From assembly GCA_003117195.1 (NCBI GenBank), contig BDSI01000029.1, positions 248,001-312,000 on the forward strand: 64,000 nucleotides of DNA. Direction: 5' to 3'. The stretch's first letter is position 1, and every line of letters begins with the position of its first letter. The notes under the pieces are model-generated. The model searched no databases and was not told where the DNA came from. It was given only the letters and a program-made list of their open reading frames with translations. Below, one piece after another: positions 21,755-34,000 of the stretch. The stretch comes from Eudorina sp. 2006-703-Eu-15 (lineage: Eukaryota > Chlorophyta > Chlorophyceae > Chlamydomonadales > Volvocaceae). A program made the position numbers and the translations under genes.

Positions 21755-24700
21755 ATGTCTGTTCGCGATAACGGAGACGCCGCATCGCAGCGCACCGGAG
21801 TCAGCAGCAGCAGCGGTAACTTGAGCGAGACTTCATCTCAGCAATCGGATAGCAAGTTTTTGAAGAAACGGTGCGCGGTGGGGTGATGTAGGCCTAACGT
21901 CGAACCTAAACCAGCTCACGCGCTGACACGCTCTGAAATATTGCTGGGCTTGGTTCAAACATGAATCGTCTTTGTATTCTACTACCAGCGCCTTGAGGAG
22001 GCATCATGACGACCACGCCGAGGAAACTGACGTTGTGGAGCAGAAGCGGAACCTGCAGGAGGGTATCTTCGCATGTGGGTAGCGGTCAGCATAGGTATTG
22101 TTGGGTTCCGTAGATTTCCAGTATATGTTTTGGTAGTTGCCAGGACATGTTTTGGCAGGCGTGTTGTGTCGCCCTTACTGTGCAAACCTACGATTCACGA
22201 CGATGCGCGTGTGGTGGTGCCCCCTTGCGGGTTCCCTACGTGTAGGTATGTACACATTGGTCCGGCAATCCACTCAGTCAAGAATGTCATACACTGTCCT
22301 CAAAATCTCGCTGGAGTTCTTGGTACGTGAATCCTGGTCCTTCATGGTGCAGCCAGCAGGGAGGCGATGAACGGTCTTGCACTGGGTGACTTATCAAGAT
22401 CGTGTATAAAGCAAGGCTTTCGATCTGTGTTCGCGTCCGCATGTACAGGCGAGCCTGCGTGTCCGCTGATGCTGGGCATGCTCCCGTCCTGCGCCTTGTG
22501 ACCATGCTGCGTGTGCACTCAAAAGCTTTTCCTGAATTGTTGGCCGCAGATGAACTTCATCGTCGCCTTCAACCCCAGCTTCCATGTGTGGAAGATCGAC
22601 ACAAGCAGCCCTGTATGGCAGGTGGTACGGTGGACGGTGTGGCGCTCACCCATCATGCGACTGTACGGATACGACACATACGGTGAGCTGTACGGACACG
22701 TTAACCATGCGACACGGCATAGAGGGAGGGTGTAGCATTTTGCCTGCAACCGTCCATGTCTTTGACACCTCCTTTCATGTGCGTCGCCCACCTGAGCGAT
22801 TGAATTCACACACATAGACACCCTCCGGTCACTCTTGGTTACGGCTGCCCAATGGCGGCCCAAGCAATGGCGCTCCTTCATGTTGGCCGTGGCACCTACC
22901 CACACGCGCAGTGATCGTAATGTACATCATGGTGGCTGCCGTTATCTTGGCCGTCAGTGGACTTGTGTGGCTGACACTGGCGATGCGCAATCAGGAGCAG
23001 TCCAAAGCCTTGCACAAGGCAGCTGGGTTGCTGCACATCGTGTTTGATGCCATGTTCATTTGCTGCTACGTCTCCTTTTTCGGTGAGTGAGAAGCAAGGC
23101 AGGGCGCGCACGTGGGGTAAGGCTGTAGACCGGGCTGTGCTGTGTTGCCGCTGAGTGTACACGCACATATTGTCGGCGTTCACATAATGAGCATGATAGT
23201 TTCGTTCTGGTGGGAAGAAGTTCAATCTGTTGTGCGCGCGGCGGCACTATCCTACTGCCGGATTGAAGGCGGCTGATGAGGTCTGACCCTTGCGGGCGCT
23301 TCCAAGAGTCATTCAAGGCATGATGTACAATGCTTCGCCAATCCCACGCGCTTACCCACCCGCAGATTACTTCGTCTTCATGGCGGACTGTGATTTCCTG
23401 GGGCCCGTCAAACAGCACCTCTACTTCACTGGCGTCAGTGAGTCGAAATGAGGCTGCTGGCAGTAATAAACGGGCAACTGCTCTGCGCAATGGTTGATAA
23501 CGGCGGTACATACCTAGCCAAAATCAACAGGAAACAGGTTCTAATTGCCTGCTGTCCCGCGTTAGGGTTTATTATTACCAGCCAAACGTTTCCTGCATGA
23601 TCGCCGAGCCAATCAAGGACAACCTCACGCGCGTAACTGGGAATTCGGCGACGCGTTGGCTGGGCTTCTGGTGCAGATTGCCTGGACATGCCCCACTTGC
23701 TGCACATGACGGTGGCGCTGGTGGCAGCGGCGGTGTTTCTGCTGGTGACTGCGCTCATGGTGGTGGCTTCTTCGGATCTCAATCCAGTCTCAAGGGGTGA
23801 CCTGTCCAGCCCGGCGGCGCTGGTGCGACTGCGCGTACTGTTCGGCAAGGCAGTGTACATCATAATCGCGGACTGCCTGGACAGCAACGTTCGCTTGCAG
23901 TGCCTGGGCATGTCAGCGGCTGTGCTGTTCATCCTGTATTTTAATTTTCGGGAGGTAGGTGGGCATGTTTCGGAGCTGTGGAAGTAGTGAATGAATGAGC
24001 GTTACAGCGGACCCCGAACCGGTGTGTACGAGCGAGGGCAAGCCCCAGCGGGCCCCAATGGGCCCCAACGGAAGCAGTGTCGCCCTGTATGGGGAACTTG
24101 CGGTATGGATGTTTGGTACACACTGCATTGCTGATGCAAGAGGACGAGCATGAAGTAGTTGAGAACGACCTCACTCGCAGTGTCTGAACTGTCCATCCAG
24201 CTATGAAGAGGGTGCGTGTCGCCGCCGACTGATTTGATGCGCGCTATGGCAAGCAACTAACACTAGCAGCAGCGATGTCCGTGCCCGTGTTCCTGCTTTT
24301 GCTCCAAATACTCCTAATCGATGGATGTCGATAACCCTTTGCACCCAGATGCCCTTCTACAGCAAGGCTATCAACGTTGTTTGGACTGGCATGTGGTTCG
24401 GCATCTTGTACACGTGCGGGGTGCTCGACTTTCTGACGCTGGGTGAAGACCAATCTGAGGTGTACCGGAGGAAAGTGACCAAGGTACGGCTGTACGATCG
24501 AGCCTCTTCAGTCACATTAATAAAAGGCCATACAAGTTCCCGGCGGCACTAAACGTACATCCGCAGTGCCCTTATTCATCACTGCCCTTATTCGCATCTA
24601 GAGCAAATAAAGGGAGAAACCTGCCATCTGGGTCAGGTTGATGCCGGCGCGGTGGAAGGATGTATGGTTAACGTTACCACGTGCTCGTGCCATGAATCGC

Positions 24701-25058
24701 TTGCTTGGCTACCCTCTTAATACATCATGGCGATCAACCCACTTTATAGCCGCCCCTCTCGCCCGGAACAGATTGTGCTATGGGGCATCGTCCCGTCGAT
24801 TCTGTTAGGCAGGGCGCTAACGGGCTTGTACGCGTGGTGGGCCATGCGGCCCGCCTGCAATTTTAAGAACCTGTGCCCGGGGGTGAAGCTGTCCAAGGTG
24901 TACAAGTTCGCTTCGGTGTACGAGGTGGAGCGGCTGGCGCGGGTGATGCGCAAGTTTGACGCGGACGGGTTGGTGGACGAGGAGAAGGCAGCACTGGGGG
25001 AGACCATCATCAAGGCCGGGCTGCAGGTGTTCCCTAACGCGCCGCACCTGCTCATCCT
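21755..25058 (+). CDS. Copy 1, exons 1-9: N-terminal membrane block
   Basis: Exons 21755-21870, 21998-22074, 22246-22322, 22550-22682, 22912-23082, 23366-23437, 23677-23954, 24349-24483 and 24772-25058. The first two encode a Ser/Asp-rich cytoplasmic-looking head ending VEQKRNLQEG. Hydrophobic segments follow in exon 5 (IMVAAVILAVSGLVWLTLAM and LLHIVFDAMFICCYVSFF), exon 7 (MTVALVAAAVFLLVTALMVV plus two more), exon 8 (WTGMWFGILYTCGVL) and exon 9 (IVLWGIVPSILLG to LYAWWAM). Exon 9 then enters a charged helical part (VYEVERLARVMRKFDADG). All introns are GT-AG. Confidence 0.85.
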
Positions 25059-28000
25059 GTAAGCAAGTCATGCGCGCGAAAAGCACTTTCAGAAGGATAC
25101 ACCCTACAATCCGACTCAAAAGTGGTCGCGTGGTCGGTGCTTCGTCGTCAGCGCTACCGACGGATGCGTGCGTGGTAGTGGACGGCGGCTAAACCTGCGC
25201 GACACCGCTGCATCTCCGTTTCCTACGCCTGGCTGACCTGAGCCCGCCCTTTTTTCTCTGACAGCAGCGCAGCTTCAATCTGTCTACCAATTCCCATACA
25301 TGCCCCTTCGTTCGCCGTGCTGCGTGGCCAGGAATGCCAACTTCGTGTTGGAGGTGCGGAAGGACGGCCCCGCGGCCAGGACGCAGCTGCAGCTGGCGGC
25401 GAAGCACGCGCCCACTATCATCCAGAAATATCAGGTAAAGCATATCGCTCGCCCGGTCTTTATAAAGGTACAGAGGCACACGCGTTAGGGAAGGCTCCAT
25501 GTACTGTACGCGTTACAAGGCGGACCCGCGTCCCCAACGCGCGGCTCAATGTACTCAATACGCATGCGTGGTTAGGTTGGCGGCGAGGCGGATTACATGA
25601 GGGCTTACTTGCGCTTGACAGCTCTACCCGCGAGTAGCAGCGTGACTGCCCCAGCCCTGCCTGTCGGTACAAATAACCGCTCTCCCGTCCTCCAAGTTGC
25701 TTTGCGGCCCGTTGGAACACCCGGTCGGGATACGGGTCCGCCTTGTAAAGGTTACATTACATTGGACCGCGGTAGCTGGTTCTTGCGTGCGGAGAGTGGG
25801 CACTACGTGGCACGGTGGCATGGAAGTGAAGATATGTGTTTCGGCTTTATTTGTTTGCCAAGTCGCTACCCATCCGAATTTTAGCCAGTTTCTGGAAGCG
25901 CCTGGCGAAGTTACTGGTTTCGAATACGCCCTACCCGGGTCTGCTGATCCGTGGCAGATCTTCTGTACGAATGAGGTCAGCAAGCGGCTGAAGGGCAGTC
26001 AGCAGGACTGCATGGACCTTCAGGCCTACATTGAGTTCAAACGGAACTCCAGGTGCGTATGACCGTTAGTACCGACTCCTGCATTGGCCGACATCTGCGT
26101 ACTCGTGTGGGCATCCATGGGGTGCCTCCTTACAGACCTCCTTACAGAGACCTTACAGAGACCTTATGAAAGACCTCCTTACCGACGTTTGTCGCACCGC
26201 TTCAAAGCCTCCGAGCCTCCACATTCTGGACGCGCAGGGCGGCGCTGCGGGTGCACCGTGAGGCGCTGGTGATGCAGGCGGAGCTGTGGCAGCTGTGCAT
26301 GCGCCCCTCGCTGAGCGTGGCGCAGTTTGACCGGGCGATGGACGCACTCGAGGTGGCGGTGAACCGGGCGAACCAGGTCTACAGGAGGTGAGGGATAAGG
26401 TAATCGGTAATTGAATAATTTTTGTACAATGCACACCTCTGTTGCTGCCAGAGATGACGGGGAGGGGACAGCCAGACAGCCACGCAACGCGCCTGTACGC
26501 CTCTGCGGCATTTGCCCAGCTGTGCAGTCGGGGCACTCACGCACGCAGGGCCGGGGAAAATTTAAGACGCACGCTGCCGCTGCTGGGTTTTATCTTGGTT
26601 TGTAGTTATAGCAGTTGTGAACACGTTTTCCAATGCGCTTGATGCCAGGGTCCTGGAGCGCTATCCCAACAACGGCAAGCTGCTCCGCTGCTACGGCAAG
26701 TTCCTGGAGGACGCGCGTCACGACCACCTGGCGGCCACCAGGGCGTACACGGAGGCCAACCGCAGCGGGGCGGGCGGGGCGCTGCTGTCCCTGGACCTCA
26801 GCTCGGGGCTGCACGGGGCCGACAAGCCCGAGTTCCTGACGTCCATGTCCATGGAGGACGATGCGGTGGTGGTCATTGACGCGGAGGGCACCATCATGAT
26901 GGTCAGCCAGGTAGGGCGCGGCGGGCCGGGCGGGGGGCGGGATGTTGCGTCGGGAAGCAGGGTGGAACCACCGGGTAGGGCGGGCGGGCGGGTGGGTGGG
27001 GTGTTGCGTTAGAGAGGAAGGAACAGCCGGGTAGGGGGTGCGCGCGCAGGGTGTTGCGTGAAGCAGGGTGGTTCAGCGTACGAGTTTGATTGCGCATAGC
27101 ATGCACTCTAACACATCATGAGGTCCTGGCACAAACATATTCAGACTATGCAGCCCCCTCACAACGGAATGTGGTCATCGGAGTATCTCGTGTCAGAACG
27201 GGAGCCGTCGGTGACGGGATCATCGTTGTCCACCTGGGTCACCTCTAGCGGCGATATGGGCGCAAAAGTGGACGTTTGCCGGCCGGTGTTTTCATCGTTC
27301 GCGCCTCTCGATCCCTTATGCGGGCCGCCACGCGGTAGGTGTATGTGGCATGTATCCCATATTCCCATAACCACCAATTGTTGCAGGCTGTCGAGAAGTT
27401 CTTCGGCTACCCCAAGGTGGAGCTGGAGGGCGCCAACGTGTCGATGCTGATGCCGCAGCCGTTCAGCCAGCGCCACGACGGCTACCTGGCGCGCTACGTG
27501 GCGGGCGGGGAGCCGCGCATCCTGGACACCGTACGGGAGGTGGTGGCGCTGCACAAGGTGCGTGTAGGGGCGCAAGGAGGGTCTACGAGCGATGTGGGCG
27601 GGATACTTCGGCCATTGCATACTGTCGGGCACCTAATGGAATTCTGCGCAAGCCTGATCCAGTCGGCGATGTCGGTCATGATCTCAATCTGGTGATAAAA
27701 ATAAGAATATAAAATAGAATAGTTAACAAACTGGGGGCAGTGACAATGTATGAGGGCTCACACCTGACTCCTTGGCATACCCGTGCTTTGGGCGTTGGCG
27801 CCCACCCGATGTGTTCAGTTCCCTGTACTGCATGTGGCTGTCTCTGTGTGTCCCGCCGCCGCAGGATCGTTATGTCTTCCCAGTCTCTCTGTGCGTCACT
27901 AGGCTCAGCGGCGTTGGAGCAGATTGGTGCGTGGGGCAGCATTGCTTGGGGCCAGTCGCCTGATGATGGCTGGGGACTGCGGACCAGGAATGGCTCGTCT

Positions 28001-31000
28001 TGGCGCGTCGAGCTTGTCGAAAGCCGCCGATTGGATGGGGGCGGAAAACAGGAGCGCACCCGCCCGTGTTGGTGTACATGGCGCGTACTCAACGCGGCTA
28101 GTGCGCGCATTCGCGGGCAAGTGCATGCGGGTAGTAGGCTGAGAATGATGATGCCATGATCGGTTGCCACGCTCCACGGACTCTTTTGTTTCAGCGTTTC
28201 CTGTCCACCCTGCCAAAAACTGCCACTATCCTGCCTGGAGTTTCCCGCAGTATCTTCCTGGGCGTCATCCGGCCGCTGCCCCCCGACGTGTACACCCTCC
28301 GCGCCTGGGTGGCGCCCAACGGCGCCCTCCTGTGCTCCGACCAGCAGTTTGCCTCTGCTATCGGGGTCTTCGAGGGAGAGCTGGTGGGTTGCATTTGAAT
28401 ATATCCCTCAAATACGCAACACTGCGGCAGCTTTGCCCCCGAAGGAGAAGGGGGCAATTGAACGGACCAGAAGGAGAAGTACTGTGAGTGTGGCCTTCTG
28501 AGCAACACGTATGAACGGGGCTCTGCACATGTCGTATCCGCGGAAACTGGCCGAATCAAACAAAGAATGTCAACCGCCGCTCTCACGCATTTTTGGATGG
28601 CCAGGTGGGACATCCACTTTCCTCGCTTGTGGCCACGCCGGGGGCCGCGGAAGCGCTGCTCGAGCTGTGCAGGGCTGGAGACGGGGCCGACCTCGCCGAG
28701 GGCAACGTGGTCGCGGAGTTGTCTCTCAAGCACCGCTACGGAGATCCGTTTCCTGTGCACGTGACCGTCCGGCCCGCCGGTAAAAGTATCGAGTTGACGG
28801 GTCGGTACAAAATGGAAACGAAATGCCCAACAATAAATACCCCAGGAGTTAGGTGAAATAGTGGCACGAAGTATTGGAAACCGATACCTCAACCCCTGGA
28901 GGGTGGGTACTAGCTATGGGCAACTGATTCGGCATGTGGTTGGCTGGTGCACCGGTGCGCCATCCGTGCAGGCACCGAGGCTCAGCGCATCCTGGTCCTG
29001 CACTGCCGGCGCACCGACGGCCAGGACGGCAGCATGATTGCGGTGGACACCCACATGCGGGTCAAGTTTGCGTCGTGCGAGGTGGCGCTGCTGCTGGGCT
29101 ACTCGATGCGCAAGCTGGCGTCCATGCGACTAGACCAGCTGCTGCCGCCGCCCTTCAATGCGCTGCACGCCAAGTGGCTCAGGGTGCGGGACGTGTGGTG
29201 GCGATGAGTGTGATGTCTCAGCAGGCTGTTCCTAGTGGGAGGTTCCCATTGTACATATACTCATAGGATGCGCTGCGTGGTCAGTGCTGTGACAGTGGTT
29301 TTTGCTTTGTACCAGATCTCATCGCAGCATTCTGAGATCCTGTCCGTATAGTCCGTAGCTGGCAAACCTAACAGGTTGTTGCGATCCACTAGCAAAACCG
29401 ATGCCATTCCCGCCCCATCCGCGCCCGCATGTGTGCCGCCGCAGGACCCTCCCCACGCTGTGCCGCCCTCCAGCTGCCGCTCCGGCAAGGTGGTGCACCT
29501 GCAGGCGGAGACGGGCGCCCAGATCCCCGTGCGGCTGCAGGTCGGAACCATGGACGGCTTGGCCGTCGGTGCCAACAGCGCCGGGTCTACCATATACGTG
29601 GTCAAGGTGCGCGGGCATGATCACGTGGCTCGCGAGCAAAATGGGTTGCTGTACCCATGACGGCCGGCAGAGTATGAATTCGGTGGGAAAGCGAGGTTTC
29701 GGATAGCTTCGCGCCGTCTACAGCGCAGTGCCGGTGGGGTCGTTGTTCCTGTCTGAGGCAGACCCCCAAGGCTATGATGAAGCTAAACAGATACCTACCG
29801 GTACCTCTGGTGCGGCGCCCTTACCTCTGGTGCGCAGGTACACAAGGTTACGTCCGAGGAGTTGTTCCGCGAGAAGCGACTGGTGCTGACCGCCGACTTC
29901 ACCGGCCGGGTGCTCACCGTGTCGCCCTACGACTCTCAAGTATTTGGGTTCCCCGCTACATCGCTGGCGGGCTCCAACCTGGCGGACTGTGTGGACATAT
30001 TCGCCGACTGGCGGGAGCGAAGCGGCGAGACCCAGATGCAGCTCATCCTGCTGGCGCTGCTGTACAAGGAGCAGGAGATGCCGGGTACGTGGACGGAGCA
30101 TGCTAGGTAGGCTCGGCCCTCGTGACGCGGAGCCCTTGTAAAGGGAAGCGGGTGATGAGAGCGAGTGGAAGCTCGATTCCTAATCCTAGTTTCCTACCTG
30201 TCCAACTTGCAGGGACTTCATGGAGGGTCCGTGTGCACCTCCCGGACAGCGCAGCGGAGGCTGTCGCCCCGCCACGGCCCGGCGACTTGGGGCTCCGCGG
30301 CAACAAGCGGATTGTTTCACTGTCCGCCTGCCTGCAGGTCAGCAGCAATGCACGCGGATGATGCTGTGGGGGGTGTCCTGCGCCTTACCTTGCGGAATGA
30401 ACTCCGGCTGTGTATGTGTGCCCAGTGCAGCAGTCCGGATAGAGGTGCTGGTTGCCTTGGAATTGGTCGCGAGCATTGGTGGTAGCAATGTGGGTTGCGT
30501 GCGCATGTGGGAAGAGGATGTAAGGGCGCACGCGAGCAGGTGGCTGCGGCTCACTTGCCCCGTGCAGCCAAATGAAACTTGCCGACTCGCAGACTGCAGG
30601 AGCATTGCCGCGCGGACCTTGCTGTCTAACGTGACACTGTCGCCATCGCAGGTGGAAATGCTGGAAGACGGCGAGAGTGGCGACGTTGATGACGCGTCCA
30701 GCAGCGAGCCCCGGGTCCGCATCACGCTGTGGCGGCGCGACCTGCTGACGGGTGTGTTGGAGCTGGACGAGGACCTGGTGGTGCGGAGGGCCAGTCCGCT
30801 GACGGGCCTCATCACGGGGCTGCCCACCACGGCCATGCTGAGGAAGCCGCTCAGCAGGTGGGGGAGGCGGGTTTAGGGGCGGCGGGGCAGGGTTCGGCGC
30901 ATTCGGGAACGCTCTGGTTGCAGGCTTCGGCGAGACGAGATGGTCGACAGGACAGGCTTGTTTCTTACAGGCCGATGGCACACTGAGCGCTTCAGGCCCT

Positions 31001-34000
31001 ATCAGCAGAGCCGGAATGCTCTGCAGGTGGTAGTTGCCGCGTGCGTTGTACCTTAGCTCGCTGTTGGTATGGGCTTCCTGATATGGGCTGTTGCTTGCTG
31101 CTGCCCAATTGTGATCTGACGTAGCCCAGGAAGTTGCTTGCACCATACAAGGATTGGTAATTTGGTAAAATGGACTTCGGCGCTTCTTTTCATTTTTGAC
31201 GACATCCACCTGCTGCTGTATGTGAAACCGTGTGCTAGGCTTCTGAACATCCCCTCCGTGGCCTCCTGGGACCAGCTGGTGGCGGCCGCCTCGAGCCAGC
31301 CGGGCGGCGGCGGCGGCGGTCACCACCACAAGAAGAGCGCCCTCAAGGCCACCCCCGAGCGCGGCTCCATCAGCCCCGTGATGGCCTTCATCGGGCCGCA
31401 CCCCGACACGGGCACCATGCGGCTGATGGTGCAGGGGGTGCAGACCCTGGGGCCGGGGGGCAGGGCCAAGGTCATGCTCACCATGCACCCAGACACCACG
31501 TTCACGGGCGCGCACGCGAACCTCATGAAGGTGCTCAAGCTGGACGAGGCGAGCGGGCGGCGTCGTGTTTCCGACGCTGGCACAGCCGCCGCCGACGAAG
31601 ATGACAATTATTCAGCGGTCGGAGCTGCACCGCATTCACGGCTCGCAACCGCGTCTGCAGGTCGTCGATCGACGCGGCGGTCGAAAAGTACGAAGCCGCG
31701 GCACCTGTCGGCTGCCATGAGCGGCACTGCGGCCGATGGAGGCGGTGCTGAAGACGAAGCTGGGCGCGTGGCAGCAGCAGACGTGGTTTACAAAAAACCG
31801 CCAGGGCTACAGCAGCTTGAGATGGTGGGCGCGGCGGAGAGCACCAGCGGCCTTGCTGTGACCGACAGCATCCATCCGCGTGAGGACCGGGCGGGCAGGG
31901 CGGAGAGTGGCGGCGCGGCGGACGGTGGCCGGAAGCAGCGATCCACACAGGACGAAGAAGCATCAGCTGGCCTGGCGACGGGCGACGAGGGTCCCAGCGC
32001 CAGCCTTCACCACCGGGCAGGGTCCAGGTCCGAGTTTGTGACCCAATGGGTGCGCACGCTGTCTCGCGGGGCCAGCGGCAGTGGTGTAGAAGCCAACGGA
32101 CCGCTGTCGCAACGGGCGCAACAAGCCCCACCCGCCGCAGCACAGGATGATGCGGAGGAGGCTGCTGGGCATTCGCTGGTGTCGCAGGGCAGTGGCCAGC
32201 TTGTCGCAGCTGCGCTGTCCTCCGACGCAGCCGCAGTGTTGCCTTTGTCGCGGTTGTTCTCGGTCGCGGAACCTACCTTCCCGGTCAACGAAACCGGGCT
32301 CCTAGAACCCGGCGTGGACAGGCAGCTGTCCAGGTGTGTGGGAAGGAAGTACTGGCGGGACAAAACGGCCGCACGCGCTGCTGGCAGCTTGCTGTGGAGG
32401 ACGGAGGAAATCAGCTCGCGACGGAGCACCTGTGACGGCGGCGCTGCGGCTGCTGCGCCCGAGGAGATTGCTCCTACGGTCAGTATCCCGGAGAGGCCGC
32501 CCAGCGAAGACGGAGAGTCGAGCGTGGACGGCAGCCAGGCGGCGGGCAGCGTTATGTCAAGTAAGCGCCGGCCTTCTGCGGCCTCCCTGGCAACTAACGC
32601 AGCGTTGCTGTGCTGTGATCGTGAGAACGGTCTGTCCTGAGCTCCTGTGTCGTTGGCTTTGGGAGTGCGTCAGGGCTTCATGGTGTCCAAAGCAACCCAA
32701 GCGAATCCCAACTTGCCTTGCGTTTCTTCTCAATTATTATGCATTCGTTCGCTTTTTATTGATGAGAATGCCTGGCCGATGGATCGTACGCGTTGACTGC
32801 CGTGACCCGGCATTGAAGACCCAACATGGCGTCCTGAGCTGACGTGCGTTAGTTGCGGCCGGGCGGCTGCAGGTGCGACGGACGTCACATTGGAGTCGGG
32901 GTGCGCCGTGGACGGGCGCCGGAGCAGGCTATTGCGCGCGTTGTATAAGTTGCTGCTGGGTCCCGCGCTGATGAAGCACATTGACCGGCTGCGGCTGCAG
33001 AGCTACCTGCTCATCTTCGTCATGTTCCTGGCGCACGCCATCTCGTACTGCGTCATCACCGCGCTCATCAAGACGGAACACAAGTGAGCTCCCCTGACAC
33101 CCTATGGCATGATACGGCATTGTACGGTGATGTACGGCTAGCATTGTGGAAGTCAAGTCCATATACATGGGTGTTGGTCGCATCCTTGCTCGTGTTTGCC
33201 CTGTTAACGGGCTTCTGGAAGCTGAATCTGCAAACGCAGTCTTCGTGTCGTGTGTAGCCCGCGCATTCCGGATGGGTTCATGTATGAGAATTAAGGTACT
33301 ACGCGCACGCGAGGTTTTGTCGGGCAGCATAAGGATGCAGGTCTGGCGGCAATCGTTCTATCTGTTGGGGTAGCGGTGTGCCGTGCCCTTTTGGGTGCTG
33401 ATCTTTTTGCTCTTGCCCTACTGGGCTTGAGATCGCTCCGCCACGGAAATAAACCTTGTAGCCATCCATTGCCTGTGGGCAGAGCAATGAGCGCGTGCAT
33501 CTGTGCGCTCTGCCTCCTGCTGTCGCAGTAACGTTTACGTGGTCCATCGTCAAGCCATGGCCATGGACAGGTACGCAGGGGTTGCGCTGTCTGATACACA
33601 TTGTCTGAAGGGCCTTTGGGAAGGACATAATATCGGAATGCAAGCAGTGCGCGGCGCGCGTGCGTGGGAAACCACTGTGGTAAACCACCGGCTACCACCA
33701 GTGATTGACGTCCGTTGCTTGCGCTGCACACGATTTTGATGTCGCCTTGCTTCTGACCCTTTTGTGGCGGGGGTTTGTTTCCGTCGGCCGTCTCGCTCCA
33801 AGTAGGTCCCAGCTCGTTGTCGTCCGCTGCATCGCTGGGGCCTTCTGCCAGCGCGCCAACGTCACGGACAAGTCGTCCGCCTGTGCCAACACGCTCAACG
33901 TCACACTCGGCAAGATGACGGCCGCTGTCACAGTCATGGAGGAATACCACCGTGAGAGCCGGAACGAACCATGCGTATCGTAGGATGAACCAGCGCGGAA

